Numbered from the stretch's first letter, positions 7,070-16,262 are shown. The stretch is DNA of 64,000 nt from Paenibacillus_AR mesotrionivorans (GCF_046098205.1 NZ_JBJURJ010000015.1:1-64000), one strand, 5' to 3'. The notes: generated by a model from the letters alone, not told the origin. Made by a program: numbers and translations.

Positions 7070-9298
7070 ATGAAACAATGGGAAGGATTCCAAGGCGGCG
7101 CATGGGAAAAGGAAATTAACGTCAGGGACTTCATTCAACAAAACATCACAGTATACACCGGCGACGACCAATTCCTCGCACCGGCTACGGATGCAACCAA
7201 CCAATTGTGGAAGCAAGTCATGGAACTCTCCAAGCTGGAGCGTGACAACGGCGGCGTAGTAGATATGGATACCGAAATCGTGTCCACTATCACCTCCCAC
7301 GGTCCCGGCTACTTGAACAAGGACCTGGAAACAGTTGTCGGCGTTCAAACCGACAAACCTTTCAAGCGGTCCCTGCAGCCTTTCGGCGGTATCCGTATGG
7401 CAGAGCAATCCTGTGAATCCTACGGCTACAAAGTAAGCGACGAAATTACCCGGATTTTCACCGAAATCCGTAAAACCCATAACCAAGGCGTATTCGATGC
7501 CTATACCGACGAAATGAAGCTGGCCCGTAAGGCCGCCATCATCACCGGTCTTCCCGACGCTTACGGCCGCGGCCGGATCATCGGCGACTACCGCCGCGTT
7601 GCTCTTTACGGTATCGATCACCTGATCGCCGAGAAGAAGAAGGACCTGTCCAACACCGGCCTGCGCACCATGAGCGATGACATCATCCGCCTGCGCGAAG
7701 AGCTGAACGAACAAATCCGGGCTCTGAACGAATTGAAGAAGCTGGGCAAGGCTTATGGCTTCGACCTGTCTCAACCGGCACAAACTGCGAAGGAAGCTTT
7801 CCAATGGCTGTACCTGGGTTACCTGGCCGCCATCAAGGAACAAAACGGCGCTGCCATGAGCTTGGGCCGCACCTCTACCTTCCTGGACATCTACGTAGAA
7901 CGCGACCTGAAGGCAGGCGTTTTGAACGAACAACAAGCACAAGAATTGGTTGACCACTTTGTTATGAAGCTGCGTCTGGTGAAATTTGCACGGACTCCGG
8001 AATACAACGAGCTGTTCAGCGGTGACCCCACTTGGGTAACCGAATCTATCGGCGGTGTAGGCCTGGATGGCCGTCCGCTGGTAACCAAGAGCTCCTTCCG
8101 CTTCCTGCACACTCTCGACAACCTGGGCCCGTCCCCGGAGCCGAACCTGACTGTGCTCTGGTCCAACCATCTGCCGGAAGGTTTCAAGGACTACTGTGCC
8201 AAGATGTCCATCAAAACCAGCGCTATCCAGTATGAGTCCGATGATCTCATGCGCAACGAGTTCGGCGACGACTATGCCATCGCCTGCTGTGTATCCGCCA
8301 TGCGCGTCGGCAAACAAATGCAATTCTTCGGCGCCCGCGCCAACCTGGCCAAGGCTCTCCTGTACGCCATCAACGGCGGTGTGGACGAAAAGCTGAAGAT
8401 TCAAGTCGGCCCGACCTTTGCTCCCATCAAATCCGAATATCTGGACTTCGACGAAGTCATGAAAAAATTCGATTCTATGATGGAATGGCTGGCTGAGCTG
8501 TACATCAATACCCTGAACTGCATCCACTACATGCATGACAAATACAGCTACGAGCGCATCGAAATGGCTCTGCATGACACCCATATCCTGCGCACCATGG
8601 CTACCGGTATCGCCGGTTTGTCCGTAGCGGCTGACTCCCTGTCCGCCATCAAGTACGGCAAGGTCAAGACCATCCGCGACGAAAACGGCCTGGTAGTAGA
8701 CTTCACCATCGAAGGCGAGTTCCCGAAATACGGCAACAACGACGACCGTGTGGACCAACTGGCTGTACAACTGGTAGAATCCTTCATGACCAAGCTGCGC
8801 AAGCACAAGACCTACCGGGATTCCGTACACTCCATGTCCATTCTGACCATCACCTCCAACGTGGTGTATGGCAAGAAGACCGGTAACACTCCGGACGGAC
8901 GCCGTGCCGGCGAACCGTTCGCACCGGGCGCCAATCCGATGCACGGCCGCGACGAGAAGGGCGCATTGGCTTCCTTGTCCTCCGTGTCCAAGATTCCGTA
9001 CCAATATTCCGTGGACGGTATCTCCAACACCTTCTCCATTGTGCCGCATGCACTGGGCAAGGATGATCATTCCCAAATCAAGAACCTGGTTGCCATCCTG
9101 GACGGTTATGCCTCCAAACATGGTCACCACTTGAATATCAACGTGTTCAACCGCGAAACTTTGATGGACGCCATGGAGCATCCGGAAAAGTACCCGCAGC
9201 TGACCATCCGGGTATCCGGCTATGCCGTTAACTTCATCAAGCTGACCCGCGAGCAGCAAGCAGACGTTATCCACCGGACCTTCCACGCTACCATGTAA
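7070..9298 (+). CDS. pflB: Formate acetyltransferase (pyruvate formate-lyase)
   Basis: A 742-residue glycyl-radical enzyme converting pyruvate and CoA to acetyl-CoA and formate during anaerobic growth. The active-site adjacent cysteines are present (IACCVSAM), as is the C-terminal glycine-radical loop (RVSGYAVNFIKL). Length is normal for the family. The ATG at 7070 is preferred because the in-frame ATG at 7061 abuts the ribosome binding site. Codon use is more C-rich and uniform than in neighbours, as in a highly expressed gene. The activating enzyme pflA is not next door; the following genes are a redox-sensing set. The long leader with Rex/Fnr-like half-sites suggests control by redox state. 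Confidence 0.97.
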   Translation: MKQWEGFQGGAWEKEINVRDFIQQNITVYTGDDQFLAPATDATNQLWKQVMELSKLERDNGGVVDMDTEIVSTITSHGPGYLNKDLETVVGVQTDKPFKRSLQPFGGIRMAEQSCESYGYKVSDEITRIFTEIRKTHNQGVFDAYTDEMKLARKAAIITGLPDAYGRGRIIGDYRRVALYGIDHLIAEKKKDLSNTGLRTMSDDIIRLREELNEQIRALNELKKLGKAYGFDLSQPAQTAKEAFQWLYLGYLAAIKEQNGAAMSLGRTSTFLDIYVERDLKAGVLNEQQAQELVDHFVMKLRLVKFARTPEYNELFSGDPTWVTESIGGVGLDGRPLVTKSSFRFLHTLDNLGPSPEPNLTVLWSNHLPEGFKDYCAKMSIKTSAIQYESDDLMRNEFGDDYAIACCVSAMRVGKQMQFFGARANLAKALLYAINGGVDEKLKIQVGPTFAPIKSEYLDFDEVMKKFDSMMEWLAELYINTLNCIHYMHDKYSYERIEMALHDTHILRTMATGIAGLSVAADSLSAIKYGKVKTIRDENGLVVDFTIEGEFPKYGNNDDRVDQLAVQLVESFMTKLRKHKTYRDSVHSMSILTITSNVVYGKKTGNTPDGRRAGEPFAPGANPMHGRDEKGALASLSSVSKIPYQYSVDGISNTFSIVPHALGKDDHSQIKNLVAILDGYASKHGHHLNINVFNRETLMDAMEHPEKYPQLTIRVSGYAVNFIKLTREQQADVIHRTFHATM

Positions 9299-9384
9299 GG
9301 TAGGCAGCCTGTCTTCCGGGACTTGGTAAACAAGTCCCGGAGACGGCAGTCCGGCTTGTATAGAGCGATTCCCCATACAGATAG

Positions 9385-9408
9385 AAGCCTGCGCATACGC
9401 AGGCTTTT
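9385..9408 (+). terminator. Intrinsic terminator after pflB
   Basis: AAGCCTGCG and CGCAGGCTT pair around a CATA loop and run into TTTT. A second perfect hairpin without a T tract lies at about 9315-9340 (CCGGGACTTG with CAAGTCCCGG) and may protect the 3' end of the pflB message. Confidence 0.8.
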
Positions 9409-9420
9409 GCCTGTTATAGA

Positions 9421-9438
9421 TTGTGACTATTTTCACAA
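9421..9438 (+). promoter_or_regulatory. Rex- or Fnr-type operator before the hydrogenase-like genes
   Basis: The palindrome TTGTGACTATTTTCACAA fits both the Rex consensus (TTGTGA-N6-TCACAA) and the Fnr/CRP core (TGTGA-N6-TCACA). A candidate -10 TATTTT (9428-9433) lies inside it, 16 bp from a weak TTGCCT, so bound protein should block transcription; repression by Rex is the simpler reading. It sits 24 bp before the TTG start of the next gene. Confidence 0.75.
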
Positions 9439-9462
9439 TAGATGAGTAAAGGAAGATGCCGG

Positions 9463-9711
9463 TTGACAAAGCAAATCTCGGTTTGTATTGGAAGCTCCTG
9501 CCACCTGAAGGGTGCTTATCGCCTGATTGAAGAGCTGCGCCAATTGATCGCCAGCCGCGGCTTGCTGGAGCAAGTGGAATTGAAAGCGAATTTTTGCGCT
9601 GGCCGCTGCCAGCATGCCGTGTCCGTCCAGGTGGACGGCAAACCCTGCATCGAGGTTAATGAAGAAGGCATCGGGCAATTCCTGAAGGAAGTGCTGGAGG
9701 AGAGAATATAA
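9463..9711 (+). CDS. Thioredoxin-like [2Fe-2S] ferredoxin (NuoE C-terminal type)
   Basis: An 82-residue single-domain protein with the four cysteines of the thioredoxin-like [2Fe-2S] fold: CIGSSCHLKG near the N terminus and CAGRCQ in the second half. Such small subunits pass electrons to or from hydrogenase-like partners. The TTG at 9463 follows AAAGGAAG by eight bases; the ATG at 9442 would lie three bases after the operator with no ribosome binding site, so the later start is chosen. The stop lies two bases before the next start, indicating translational coupling with the hydrogenase-like gene. Confidence 0.85.
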   Translation: MTKQISVCIGSSCHLKGAYRLIEELRQLIASRGLLEQVELKANFCAGRCQHAVSVQVDGKPCIEVNEEGIGQFLKEVLEERI

Positions 9712-9713
9712 CC

Positions 9714-11417
9714 ATGGGACTGCTTCATTTCCAGGCCGCCAACTGCAAGAATTGCTACCGGTGCATCCGTACTTGCCCGGTCAAAGCCATTGAATTCAAA
9801 GACAACCAGGCCCGTATTGTGGCCGAGGAGTGTATTTTTTGCTGCAGATGTATGAAGGAATGCCCGCAGAACGCCAAGACGGTGGAATCCGATGCTGGCA
9901 AGGTGCTGCGGATGCTTCAGTCCGGTGCTGAGGTGATTGTGAGCCTGGCGCCTTCCTTCGCCGGATTTACCCCGGACCCCCATGGATATATCCGGCGGCT
10001 GTACCGGGCCGGCTTCTCCCAGGTGCGGGAAACGGCGGAGGCCGCAGAGGAAATTTCCCGCTGTTATGAGGAGGAATTTCAGCGCAAGGGGCGGCTTATC
10101 ACTACGGCTTGCCCGGTGGTCGTGGAATATATCGAGAAGTATAGCCCCCAGTGGGTTCCCTATCTGGCAGAGGCGGATTCCCCGTTGATGGCCCATGCCA
10201 AGTGGATCAAGGAGCGGTATCCCCAGGCAAAGGTGGTATTCGTAGGGCCGTGTTATGCCAAAAAAACCGAGGCGGACCAACAGCCCGGTTATGTGGATGC
10301 CGTGCTCACCTTCGAAGAGGTGGAGTGGCTGCCCCTGCTGGCGGTGGAGGAGGAAGGTTTTGCTGAGGGGGTACCTACAACCGCTGCTGCTGAAACGGCT
10401 GCCGCCGCTCAAGCTCCTTTAATGGAAGCGCGGCTGTATCCCATTGATGGCGGCGTTGTGGAAACCACCTTTAAATCCGGCAACGGCCATCCCGCCTCCA
10501 CCCGCCTCAGGGCGGTGTCCGGCATCGAGAACTGCCGCAAGCTCCTGTCCTCCCTGAAGGAGCTGCCGGAGGGTTATTTCCTGGAGATGAACGCCTGCGA
10601 GGGCGGCTGCATTAACGGCCCCGCCGCGGGCAGTCACATCCATCCGCTGCTGAAGCAGGACCGGATCCTTGCCTACCGGCAGAACCCGGCTCCCCAAGGC
10701 CCTGCACTGCCTATGGCAAACAAGGAAATGGTCCGCCGCACCTTTCGCGACCGGAGTAAGGCTCCTGTCCGCTATTCTAAGGAGGCGATCCGCGACATTC
10801 TCCGGAAGCTGGGCAAGGAGCGGCGGGAGGATGAGCTGAACTGCGGCGCCTGCGGCTACGACACCTGCAAGGACAAGGCAGAGGCGGTTCTGGCGGGCAA
10901 GGCCGAGCTGTACATGTGTATGCCCTATGCCCAAACCAAAGCGGAGTCCTTTGCCCATGTCCTGCTGGAGAAGACACCCAACGCGGTGATTGCTGTAACG
11001 GATCAGCATCTGATCAAGGAAGTGAACGCTGCCGTAGGAATATTTTTCCAGACTGATCCACAGGAGCTGCTGGGCCTTCCCCTGGAGTATCTAATTCCCG
11101 CCGAGGAAATAACCCTGTCGCCTCACGAACAGTCACGGAAGAAGCTGTATTTTCCCGAGCTCCGCAAAATCGCCATTGTCTCCGCCGCTTTTGTGCCCGA
11201 GCAGCAGCTGTATCTGGTGATCCTTCATGACCTGACCGAGCAGGAGCAGGAGCAGGAAAAGCTGCGGGTGCTGAAGCAGGAAACGGTGGAAATGGCCCAG
11301 CGGGTCATTGAGAACCAGATGCGGGTAGCCCAGGAGATCGCCGGCCTTCTGGGAGAAACGACAGCTGAAACCAAGGTGACGCTGACCAAAATGAAGCGGC
11401 TTTTGCTGGAGGATTGA
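9714..11417 (+). CDS. Sensory [FeFe]-hydrogenase-like protein with PAS domain (HfsB type)
   Basis: A 567-residue protein. Residues 10-55 hold two [4Fe-4S] ferredoxin motifs (CKNCYRCIRTCP; CIFCCRCMKECP). Residues 60-310 form an H-cluster domain: TACP near 130, GPCYAKKTE near 178 and MNACEGGC near 293. The four cluster-ligand cysteines are kept, but the proton-transfer cysteine of the catalytic TSCCP motif is Ala, as expected for sensory rather than hydrogen-producing enzymes. A further Fe-S motif (CGACGYDTC...C, about 376-405) and a PAS-like domain (about 415-510) follow. With the SpoIIE phosphatase next door it probably senses H2 or redox state. Similar to Thermoanaerobacterium hfs clusters. 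Confidence 0.85.
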   Translation: MGLLHFQAANCKNCYRCIRTCPVKAIEFKDNQARIVAEECIFCCRCMKECPQNAKTVESDAGKVLRMLQSGAEVIVSLAPSFAGFTPDPHGYIRRLYRAGFSQVRETAEAAEEISRCYEEEFQRKGRLITTACPVVVEYIEKYSPQWVPYLAEADSPLMAHAKWIKERYPQAKVVFVGPCYAKKTEADQQPGYVDAVLTFEEVEWLPLLAVEEEGFAEGVPTTAAAETAAAAQAPLMEARLYPIDGGVVETTFKSGNGHPASTRLRAVSGIENCRKLLSSLKELPEGYFLEMNACEGGCINGPAAGSHIHPLLKQDRILAYRQNPAPQGPALPMANKEMVRRTFRDRSKAPVRYSKEAIRDILRKLGKERREDELNCGACGYDTCKDKAEAVLAGKAELYMCMPYAQTKAESFAHVLLEKTPNAVIAVTDQHLIKEVNAAVGIFFQTDPQELLGLPLEYLIPAEEITLSPHEQSRKKLYFPELRKIAIVSAAFVPEQQLYLVILHDLTEQEQEQEKLRVLKQETVEMAQRVIENQMRVAQEIAGLLGETTAETKVTLTKMKRLLLED

Positions 11418-11421
11418 GACC

Positions 11422-12594
11422 ATGTCGATGATGGAGCACCGTATCTTTGCCGATGTGGGATTTAGCAGCCTGAATAAGGCGGGGGAGGAGCTGTGCGGCG
11501 ACAAGGTCCATATTACCCGGACGCCGGATTCGGCGGTAATCGTGCTGGCGGACGGCCTGGGCAGCGGTGTCAAAGCCAACATCCTGGCCACCCTCACCTC
11601 CAAAATTGCCGGGGATATGCTGCGGATGGGAAGCGATATCGAGGATGTGGTGGATACCCTGACCCAGACGCTGCCGGTATGCAAGGTCCGCGGTGTGGCG
11701 TATTCCACCTTCACCATCTTCCAGGTGTTCGCCGACGGACGGGCATACCTTGTGGAATATGACAATCCCTCCACCTTCTTCTTCCGGCAGGGCAAGCTGG
11801 AGGAGCTGTATTACCTGGAGCGGACGGTAAACGGAAAAATGATCAAGGAATCCCGCTTCCGCGTCACCGAGGAGGATACGGTGGTGCTGATCAGCGACGG
11901 AGCTGTCCATGCGGGAGTGGGACAGATTCTGAACCTGGGCTGGCAGTGGAGCCATATCGCCGAGCATCTGGGTAAAATCGTGCCGGAAACCGCCTCCACC
12001 CGGGCGGTGGCCCGGCAGCTGGCGGAGGCCTGCGAGGCGTTGTACTGCGGCAAACCCGGCGATGACACCACGGCGGTGGCGGTGCGCTTCCGGATGGCCA
12101 GCCCCGTGACGCTGCTGGTGGGACCGCCCAGCAATCCGGAGCTGGACAGCCGGATTGTGCGGGAATGGTTTACCCGTCCCGGGAAAAAGGTGGTTTGCGG
12201 CGGAACCTCCGCCACTATCGCCTCCCGGGAGCTGGGTGAGGAGCTGGAGGTGGATTGGTCCTCCGCCTCCGACCCGGATATTCCTCCGGCAGGGAAGCTG
12301 GCCGGCGTGGATCTGGTGACGGAAGGGGTGCTGACCCTCCGCAAGGTGCTGGAATATCTGCAGGCCTACAAGGCCGGGGGGACCCTGGACCGGAAAAGCC
12401 ATGGCGCATCCCGGCTGGCCAGGCTGCTGCTGCGGGAGGCCACGGAGATCCATTTTATTGTCGGTACGGCCATTAACCCGGCGCATCAAAACCCCAATTT
12501 TCCCCAGGATCTGAATATCAAGCTGCGGATTGTCAACGATATGATCCGCACGCTGCGGGAATTGGACAAACCCACCTCCATCACCCTATACTAA
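11422..12594 (+). CDS. SpoIIE-type PP2C serine phosphatase linked to sensory hydrogenase
   Basis: A 390-residue protein with a PP2C/SpoIIE phosphatase domain in residues 10-220. Metal-binding signatures are visible: VLADGLGSG near 35, LISDGAVHAG near 155 and GDDTTAVAVRF near 215. The C-terminal 170 residues (CGGTSATIASRELGEE onward) are shared with hydrogenase-linked phosphatases and are of unknown role. It starts four bases after the stop of the hydrogenase-like gene, so the two are co-expressed. The likely job is to convert the sensor's redox signal into dephosphorylation of a partner, perhaps an anti-sigma-antagonist; no such partner is in the window. Confidence 0.85.
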   Translation: MSMMEHRIFADVGFSSLNKAGEELCGDKVHITRTPDSAVIVLADGLGSGVKANILATLTSKIAGDMLRMGSDIEDVVDTLTQTLPVCKVRGVAYSTFTIFQVFADGRAYLVEYDNPSTFFFRQGKLEELYYLERTVNGKMIKESRFRVTEEDTVVLISDGAVHAGVGQILNLGWQWSHIAEHLGKIVPETASTRAVARQLAEACEALYCGKPGDDTTAVAVRFRMASPVTLLVGPPSNPELDSRIVREWFTRPGKKVVCGGTSATIASRELGEELEVDWSSASDPDIPPAGKLAGVDLVTEGVLTLRKVLEYLQAYKAGGTLDRKSHGASRLARLLLREATEIHFIVGTAINPAHQNPNFPQDLNIKLRIVNDMIRTLRELDKPTSITLY

Positions 12595-12672
12595 GATGCC
12601 AGGGCGTGTGCAAACCCGCCCATCGTGTCCGGCAACGCCGGAACGGAAAATGATACGGTGAGGATAATAAGC

Positions 12673-13671
12673 GTGGATACGAATACATTGTATATCTTTG
12701 CATGCAGGGAAGAGGAGCTGGACCTGTGCCGTTTGGAGCAGCGTGCGCTGTTCGGCGCTGAAATGGAGGCCGCTGCTTCCCCGGGAGGCTGGCTGGCCTC
12801 CTCCTGTTTGATTGAGCCGGGCCGGAGCCCCTTTATCCGGCACCGGCTTTTGGTGCGGAGAGCCGCCACCTCCCTGGAGGAGCTCATCGCCCGCGCAGAG
12901 GGCTGGAGCATGGAAGGTAAAACCTTCAAGATCCGCTATGTGCCCACGGCAGAAACTGGCTTTGACTACGACGCCTGCCGGGGGATTGAGCGCCGGGTGG
13001 GGGCGGTGATCCGCGGCAAGGCGGAGATGCGCCAGCCTGAGGTGGTGCTGGGCGTTACCTATACCGGCCATGCGGAAGAGGGCTGGCTGCTGGGCGAACT
13101 GGCGGATAATCCGGCCATTTGGCTGGCCCACCAGAACAAGCCGCAGAGCTACTCCACCGCCCTCAGCACCCGGGTAGCCCGGCCTCTGGTGAACATCGCC
13201 CTTCCTTTTCCCGACGGGGAGCTGGGAGACCGCACTCTGCTGGACCCCTGCTGCGGAATGGGCACGGTGCTGATTGAGGCTTTGTCCATGGGCGTGTCCG
13301 CCTCCGGCTCCGATATGAACCCGCTGGCGGTCCAGGGTGCCCGGGTCAATCTGGCTTATTACGGGTATTCCGATGCGGTGAAGTTATGTGACATTGCCCA
13401 TGCCCAGGGTGCATATGATGCAGTAATTGCCGACCTCCCCTATAATCTGTGCTCGAAGAGCCCGCGGGAGGAGCTGTTGGCAATTCTCCGTCATGCGGCA
13501 AGGCTCTCGGAGCGGGTGGTGTTGGTCACCACGGAAGCCGAGGAGCTGGATGGGCTTGTTCACGAAGCATGTCTTCTGGTGGAGGACAGCTGCCGGATTC
13601 CCAAAGGAAAGCTGGTCCGCCGGGTTCTGCTGTGCCGCCCGTCCAATAATCACAAGCCCAAAATTTCGTAA
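12673..13671 (+). CDS. TRM11-like SAM-dependent RNA methyltransferase
   Basis: A 332-residue protein. The N-terminal half resembles the THUMP/ferredoxin-like substrate-binding region of TRM11-type enzymes. The C-terminal half is a Rossmann methyltransferase with LLDPCCGMGTVLIEAL (SAM-binding motif I, about residue 195), GSDMNPLAVQGA (motif II) and the catalytic DLPYNL (D/N-P-P-Y type, about residue 253), which marks N-methylation of a base. A guanine in tRNA is the usual TRM11 target; the bacterial substrate is not established. GTG at 12673 follows GAGGA; GTG at 12658 is an alternative. Confidence 0.82.
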   Translation: MDTNTLYIFACREEELDLCRLEQRALFGAEMEAAASPGGWLASSCLIEPGRSPFIRHRLLVRRAATSLEELIARAEGWSMEGKTFKIRYVPTAETGFDYDACRGIERRVGAVIRGKAEMRQPEVVLGVTYTGHAEEGWLLGELADNPAIWLAHQNKPQSYSTALSTRVARPLVNIALPFPDGELGDRTLLDPCCGMGTVLIEALSMGVSASGSDMNPLAVQGARVNLAYYGYSDAVKLCDIAHAQGAYDAVIADLPYNLCSKSPREELLAILRHAARLSERVVLVTTEAEELDGLVHEACLLVEDSCRIPKGKLVRRVLLCRPSNNHKPKIS

Positions 13672-13860
13672 AATTCGGTAAACTCTCCTCCCCCGTCTGC
13701 ATATTTATTAAATACATTCCTAACGCATCCCCAAAATGAAGCGCAGTGTTTGTTCCTTTTGAAAAGTGCGGAATGGGTACACACGGTCATGTCAGCTAAC
13801 CTTCAAGAAAGTGTCAGGATGCTGCCAAGAGATGCATGAGTGATCGGGAGGAGGGTTACC

Positions 13861-15756
13861 ATGAGTATTTTTAAGAAGATTTCGGATTACCGGGCGGAGA
13901 ATGAACGCCTTGCGTGGAAAGGGAACTTTGCAGAGTATTACGAACTGGTGAGGAAAAACCCGAAGCTGGCGATGACGGCGCATTCCAGGGTGTTCAACAT
14001 GATCGCCTCCAAGGGAACCGAGGAGCGGAACGGCCAGATCCGCTACAAGTTTTTTGACAATGATATTTTCGGTTTGGACCGGGCTCTGGAGAAGCTGGTC
14101 GAGGAGTATTTCCATTCCTCCGCCAGACGCTTGGATGTCCGGAAGCGGATCCTGCTCTTGATGGGGCCTGTCAGCGGCGGCAAATCCACACTGGTCACCA
14201 TGCTCAAAAAAGGCCTGGAGGAATACTCCCGTACCGATGACGGAGCAGTGTACGCCATATCCGGCTGTCCCATGCACGAGGAACCCCTGCACCTGATTCC
14301 GGGCGAACTGCGGGCGGATGTAGAGAAGGAGCTGGGGATCAAGATTGAAGGCAATCTGTGCCCCTCCTGCCAGATGCGGCTGAAAACCGAATATGCGGGA
14401 CGCATTGAGGATGTGGTAGTAGAGCGGGTCTTCATCTCCGAGGTGGACCGGGTGGGCGTCGGCACCTTCAGTCCCTCCGACCCCAAGTCCCAGGATATTG
14501 CCGATCTGACCGGCAGCATCGATTTTTCCACCATAACCGAATACGGCTCGGAATCCGACCCCCGCGCATACCGTTTTGACGGAGAATTGAACAAGGCCAA
14601 CCGGGGGCTTATGGAGTTCCAGGAAATGCTCAAGTGCGACGAGAAATTCCTGTGGAACCTGCTCTCCCTGACCCAGGAAGGCAACTTCAAGGCGGGGCGT
14701 TTCGCCCTGATCAGTGCAGATGAGCTGATTGTGGCCCACACCAACGAATCCGAGTATAAGGGGTTTATCGCCAACAAGAAGAATGAAGCGCTGCAGTCGC
14801 GGATGATTGTGATGCAGATTCCTTATAATCTGAAGGTATCCGAGGAAGAGAAAATCTACGCCAAGCTGATCAAGCAGTCAGACATGAACCATGTCCACAT
14901 TGCGCCGCACGCCCTGCGTGCCGCCGCCATCTTCTCCATCCTGACACGGCTGAAGGAAACCAAAAAGCAGGGCATGGACCTGGTGAAAAAGATGCGCATG
15001 TACGACGGAGAATCCATTGAGGGCTACAAGGAAGCGGACCTCAAGGAAATGCAGAACGAGTATGCCGAGGAGGGCATGACGGGCATCGACCCCCGCTATG
15101 TCATTAACCGGATATCCAGCGCCCTGATCCGTAAGGATGTGCAGTGCATCAACGCCCTTGATGTGCTCCGGGCCTTGAAGGACGGTCTGGACCAGCATCC
15201 CTCCATCACCAAGGATGAGCGGGAGCGGTATCTGAACTTCATCTCTGTGGCCCGCAAGGAATACGACGAGCTGGCGAAGAAGGAGATCCAGAAGGCCTTC
15301 GTCTATTCCTTCGAGGAGTCAGCCAAAACCCTGTTCAACAATTACCTGGATAATATTGAAGCGTTCTGCAACTGGCAAAAGATCAAGGACCCCCTTACCG
15401 GGGAGAATGTGGACCCGGACGAACGCCTGATGCGCTCCATCGAGGAGCAGATCGGCATCAGCGAAAATGCCAAAAAGGCCTTCCGGGAGGAAATCCTCAT
15501 CCGCATGTCCTCCTACCAGCGCAAAGGCAAAAAGTTCGAATACAACACCCATGAGCGACTGCGGGAAGCCATCGAGAAGAAGCTGTTCACCGATTTGAAG
15601 GATATCGTGAAGATCACCACCTCCTCCAAAACGCCGGATGAGCAGCAGCTGAAGCGGATTAATGAAGTGACGGCGCGGCTTATCGAGGATAATCATTATT
15701 GCCCGGTGTGCGCCAACGAGCTCCTGCGGTATGTGGGCAGTCTGTTGAACCGGTAA
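13861..15756 (+). CDS. prkA: PrkA family serine protein kinase
   Basis: A 631-residue protein with an N-terminal AAA-like nucleotide-binding region (Walker A GPVSGGKST near residue 103) and a C-terminal kinase-like domain, the normal PrkA (YeaG) size and order. A CPSCQMRL pair of cysteines lies near residue 165 and CPVCANEL near the C terminus. In Bacillus PrkA acts in sporulation; in other bacteria it pairs with YeaH (DUF444) and SpoVR, which are not adjacent here. ATG 13861 follows GGGAGGAGGG. The gene is monocistronic, with a terminator shared with the opposite gene. Confidence 0.95.
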   Translation: MSIFKKISDYRAENERLAWKGNFAEYYELVRKNPKLAMTAHSRVFNMIASKGTEERNGQIRYKFFDNDIFGLDRALEKLVEEYFHSSARRLDVRKRILLLMGPVSGGKSTLVTMLKKGLEEYSRTDDGAVYAISGCPMHEEPLHLIPGELRADVEKELGIKIEGNLCPSCQMRLKTEYAGRIEDVVVERVFISEVDRVGVGTFSPSDPKSQDIADLTGSIDFSTITEYGSESDPRAYRFDGELNKANRGLMEFQEMLKCDEKFLWNLLSLTQEGNFKAGRFALISADELIVAHTNESEYKGFIANKKNEALQSRMIVMQIPYNLKVSEEEKIYAKLIKQSDMNHVHIAPHALRAAAIFSILTRLKETKKQGMDLVKKMRMYDGESIEGYKEADLKEMQNEYAEEGMTGIDPRYVINRISSALIRKDVQCINALDVLRALKDGLDQHPSITKDERERYLNFISVARKEYDELAKKEIQKAFVYSFEESAKTLFNNYLDNIEAFCNWQKIKDPLTGENVDPDERLMRSIEEQIGISENAKKAFREEILIRMSSYQRKGKKFEYNTHERLREAIEKKLFTDLKDIVKITTSSKTPDEQQLKRINEVTARLIEDNHYCPVCANELLRYVGSLLNR

Positions 15757-15781
15757 TTACAAGCAACTTGAATCCAAAAGA

Positions 15782-15830
15782 AACGGCAGTGCCTCCTTTC
15801 TGGGTCGGAAAGAGGCGCTGCCGTTTTTTA
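15782..15830. terminator. Bidirectional terminator between prkA and XRE gene
   Basis: A stem of about 18 bp (AACGGCAGTGCCTC with GAGGCGCTGCCGTT, plus TTTC/GAAA) is flanked by an A tract on the left and TTTTTT on the right, serving the convergent genes on both strands. Confidence 0.9.
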
Positions 15831-16166
15831 CTATTCATTGGCTTTCATTTTGGTCGTGCCGTTTTTTTTGCGGTGCCGGATCGTCTGAATGAATGCATCC
15901 GCCAGCTCACGCTCTTCGTCTGTCCAATGATCGGCAGCGGTGTAACGAGCCCGTCCCTCACTGATGTAATGATCTCTGCCCAGAATGTAATCAATCGTTA
16001 CTTCAAAATAATCCGCAATACGCCGGACCAATTCCAGGGATGGCTCGCGCTGGTCGCGCTCGTACATGCCGATGGCACTTTCACTCAACTGAAACAGCTT
16101 GCCGCATTCCTTCTGTGTGAGTCCCCGCGCCAGGCGGAGACTGCGAAGTCGTTGACCGAATGTCAT
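15831..16166 (-). CDS. XRE-family transcriptional regulator
   Basis: A 111-residue protein with an N-terminal Cro/C1-type helix-turn-helix at about residues 6-60 (LRSLRLARGLTQKECGKLFQLSESAIGMYERDQREPS, read in two parts) and a charged C-terminal tail ending in lysines. A FEVTIDYILGRD segment after the HTH is typical of SinR/Xre-like regulators. The start at 16166 is supported by GGTGATG; a longer frame from 16190 has no site. It faces a small unknown gene across a 190-bp gap that holds a TTGACT/TATCAT promoter in the other direction. Target unknown. Confidence 0.85.
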   Translation of the reverse strand: MTFGQRLRSLRLARGLTQKECGKLFQLSESAIGMYERDQREPSLELVRRIADYFEVTIDYILGRDHYISEGRARYTAADHWTDEERELADAFIQTIRHRKKNGTTKMKANE

Positions 16167-16232
16167 GGCATCATCACCTACCGGAATCATAGCATATCAT
16201 GTGAGCCAAAAAGACAGTGCGTACAAAATGTG

Positions 16233-16262
16233 TTGACTATGCACGGAATGTAACGCTATCAT
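16233..16262 (+). promoter_or_regulatory. Candidate promoter of the 86-residue gene
   Basis: TTGACT at 16233 and TATCAT at 16257 are separated by 18 bp. Between this promoter and the gene, four GATTCGG-like repeats (about 16301-16346: GATTCGGGAG, GATTCGGAAA, AATTCGAGAA, GATTCGGAGG) form a short direct-repeat tract that ends in the ribosome binding site. Confidence 0.5.

Noticed and set aside
7037..9469. 810-codon open frame on the minus strand opposite pflB
   Set aside because: Antisense shadow produced by the biased codon use of a highly expressed gene; no ribosome binding site, no protein family, unlike the clear pflB match.
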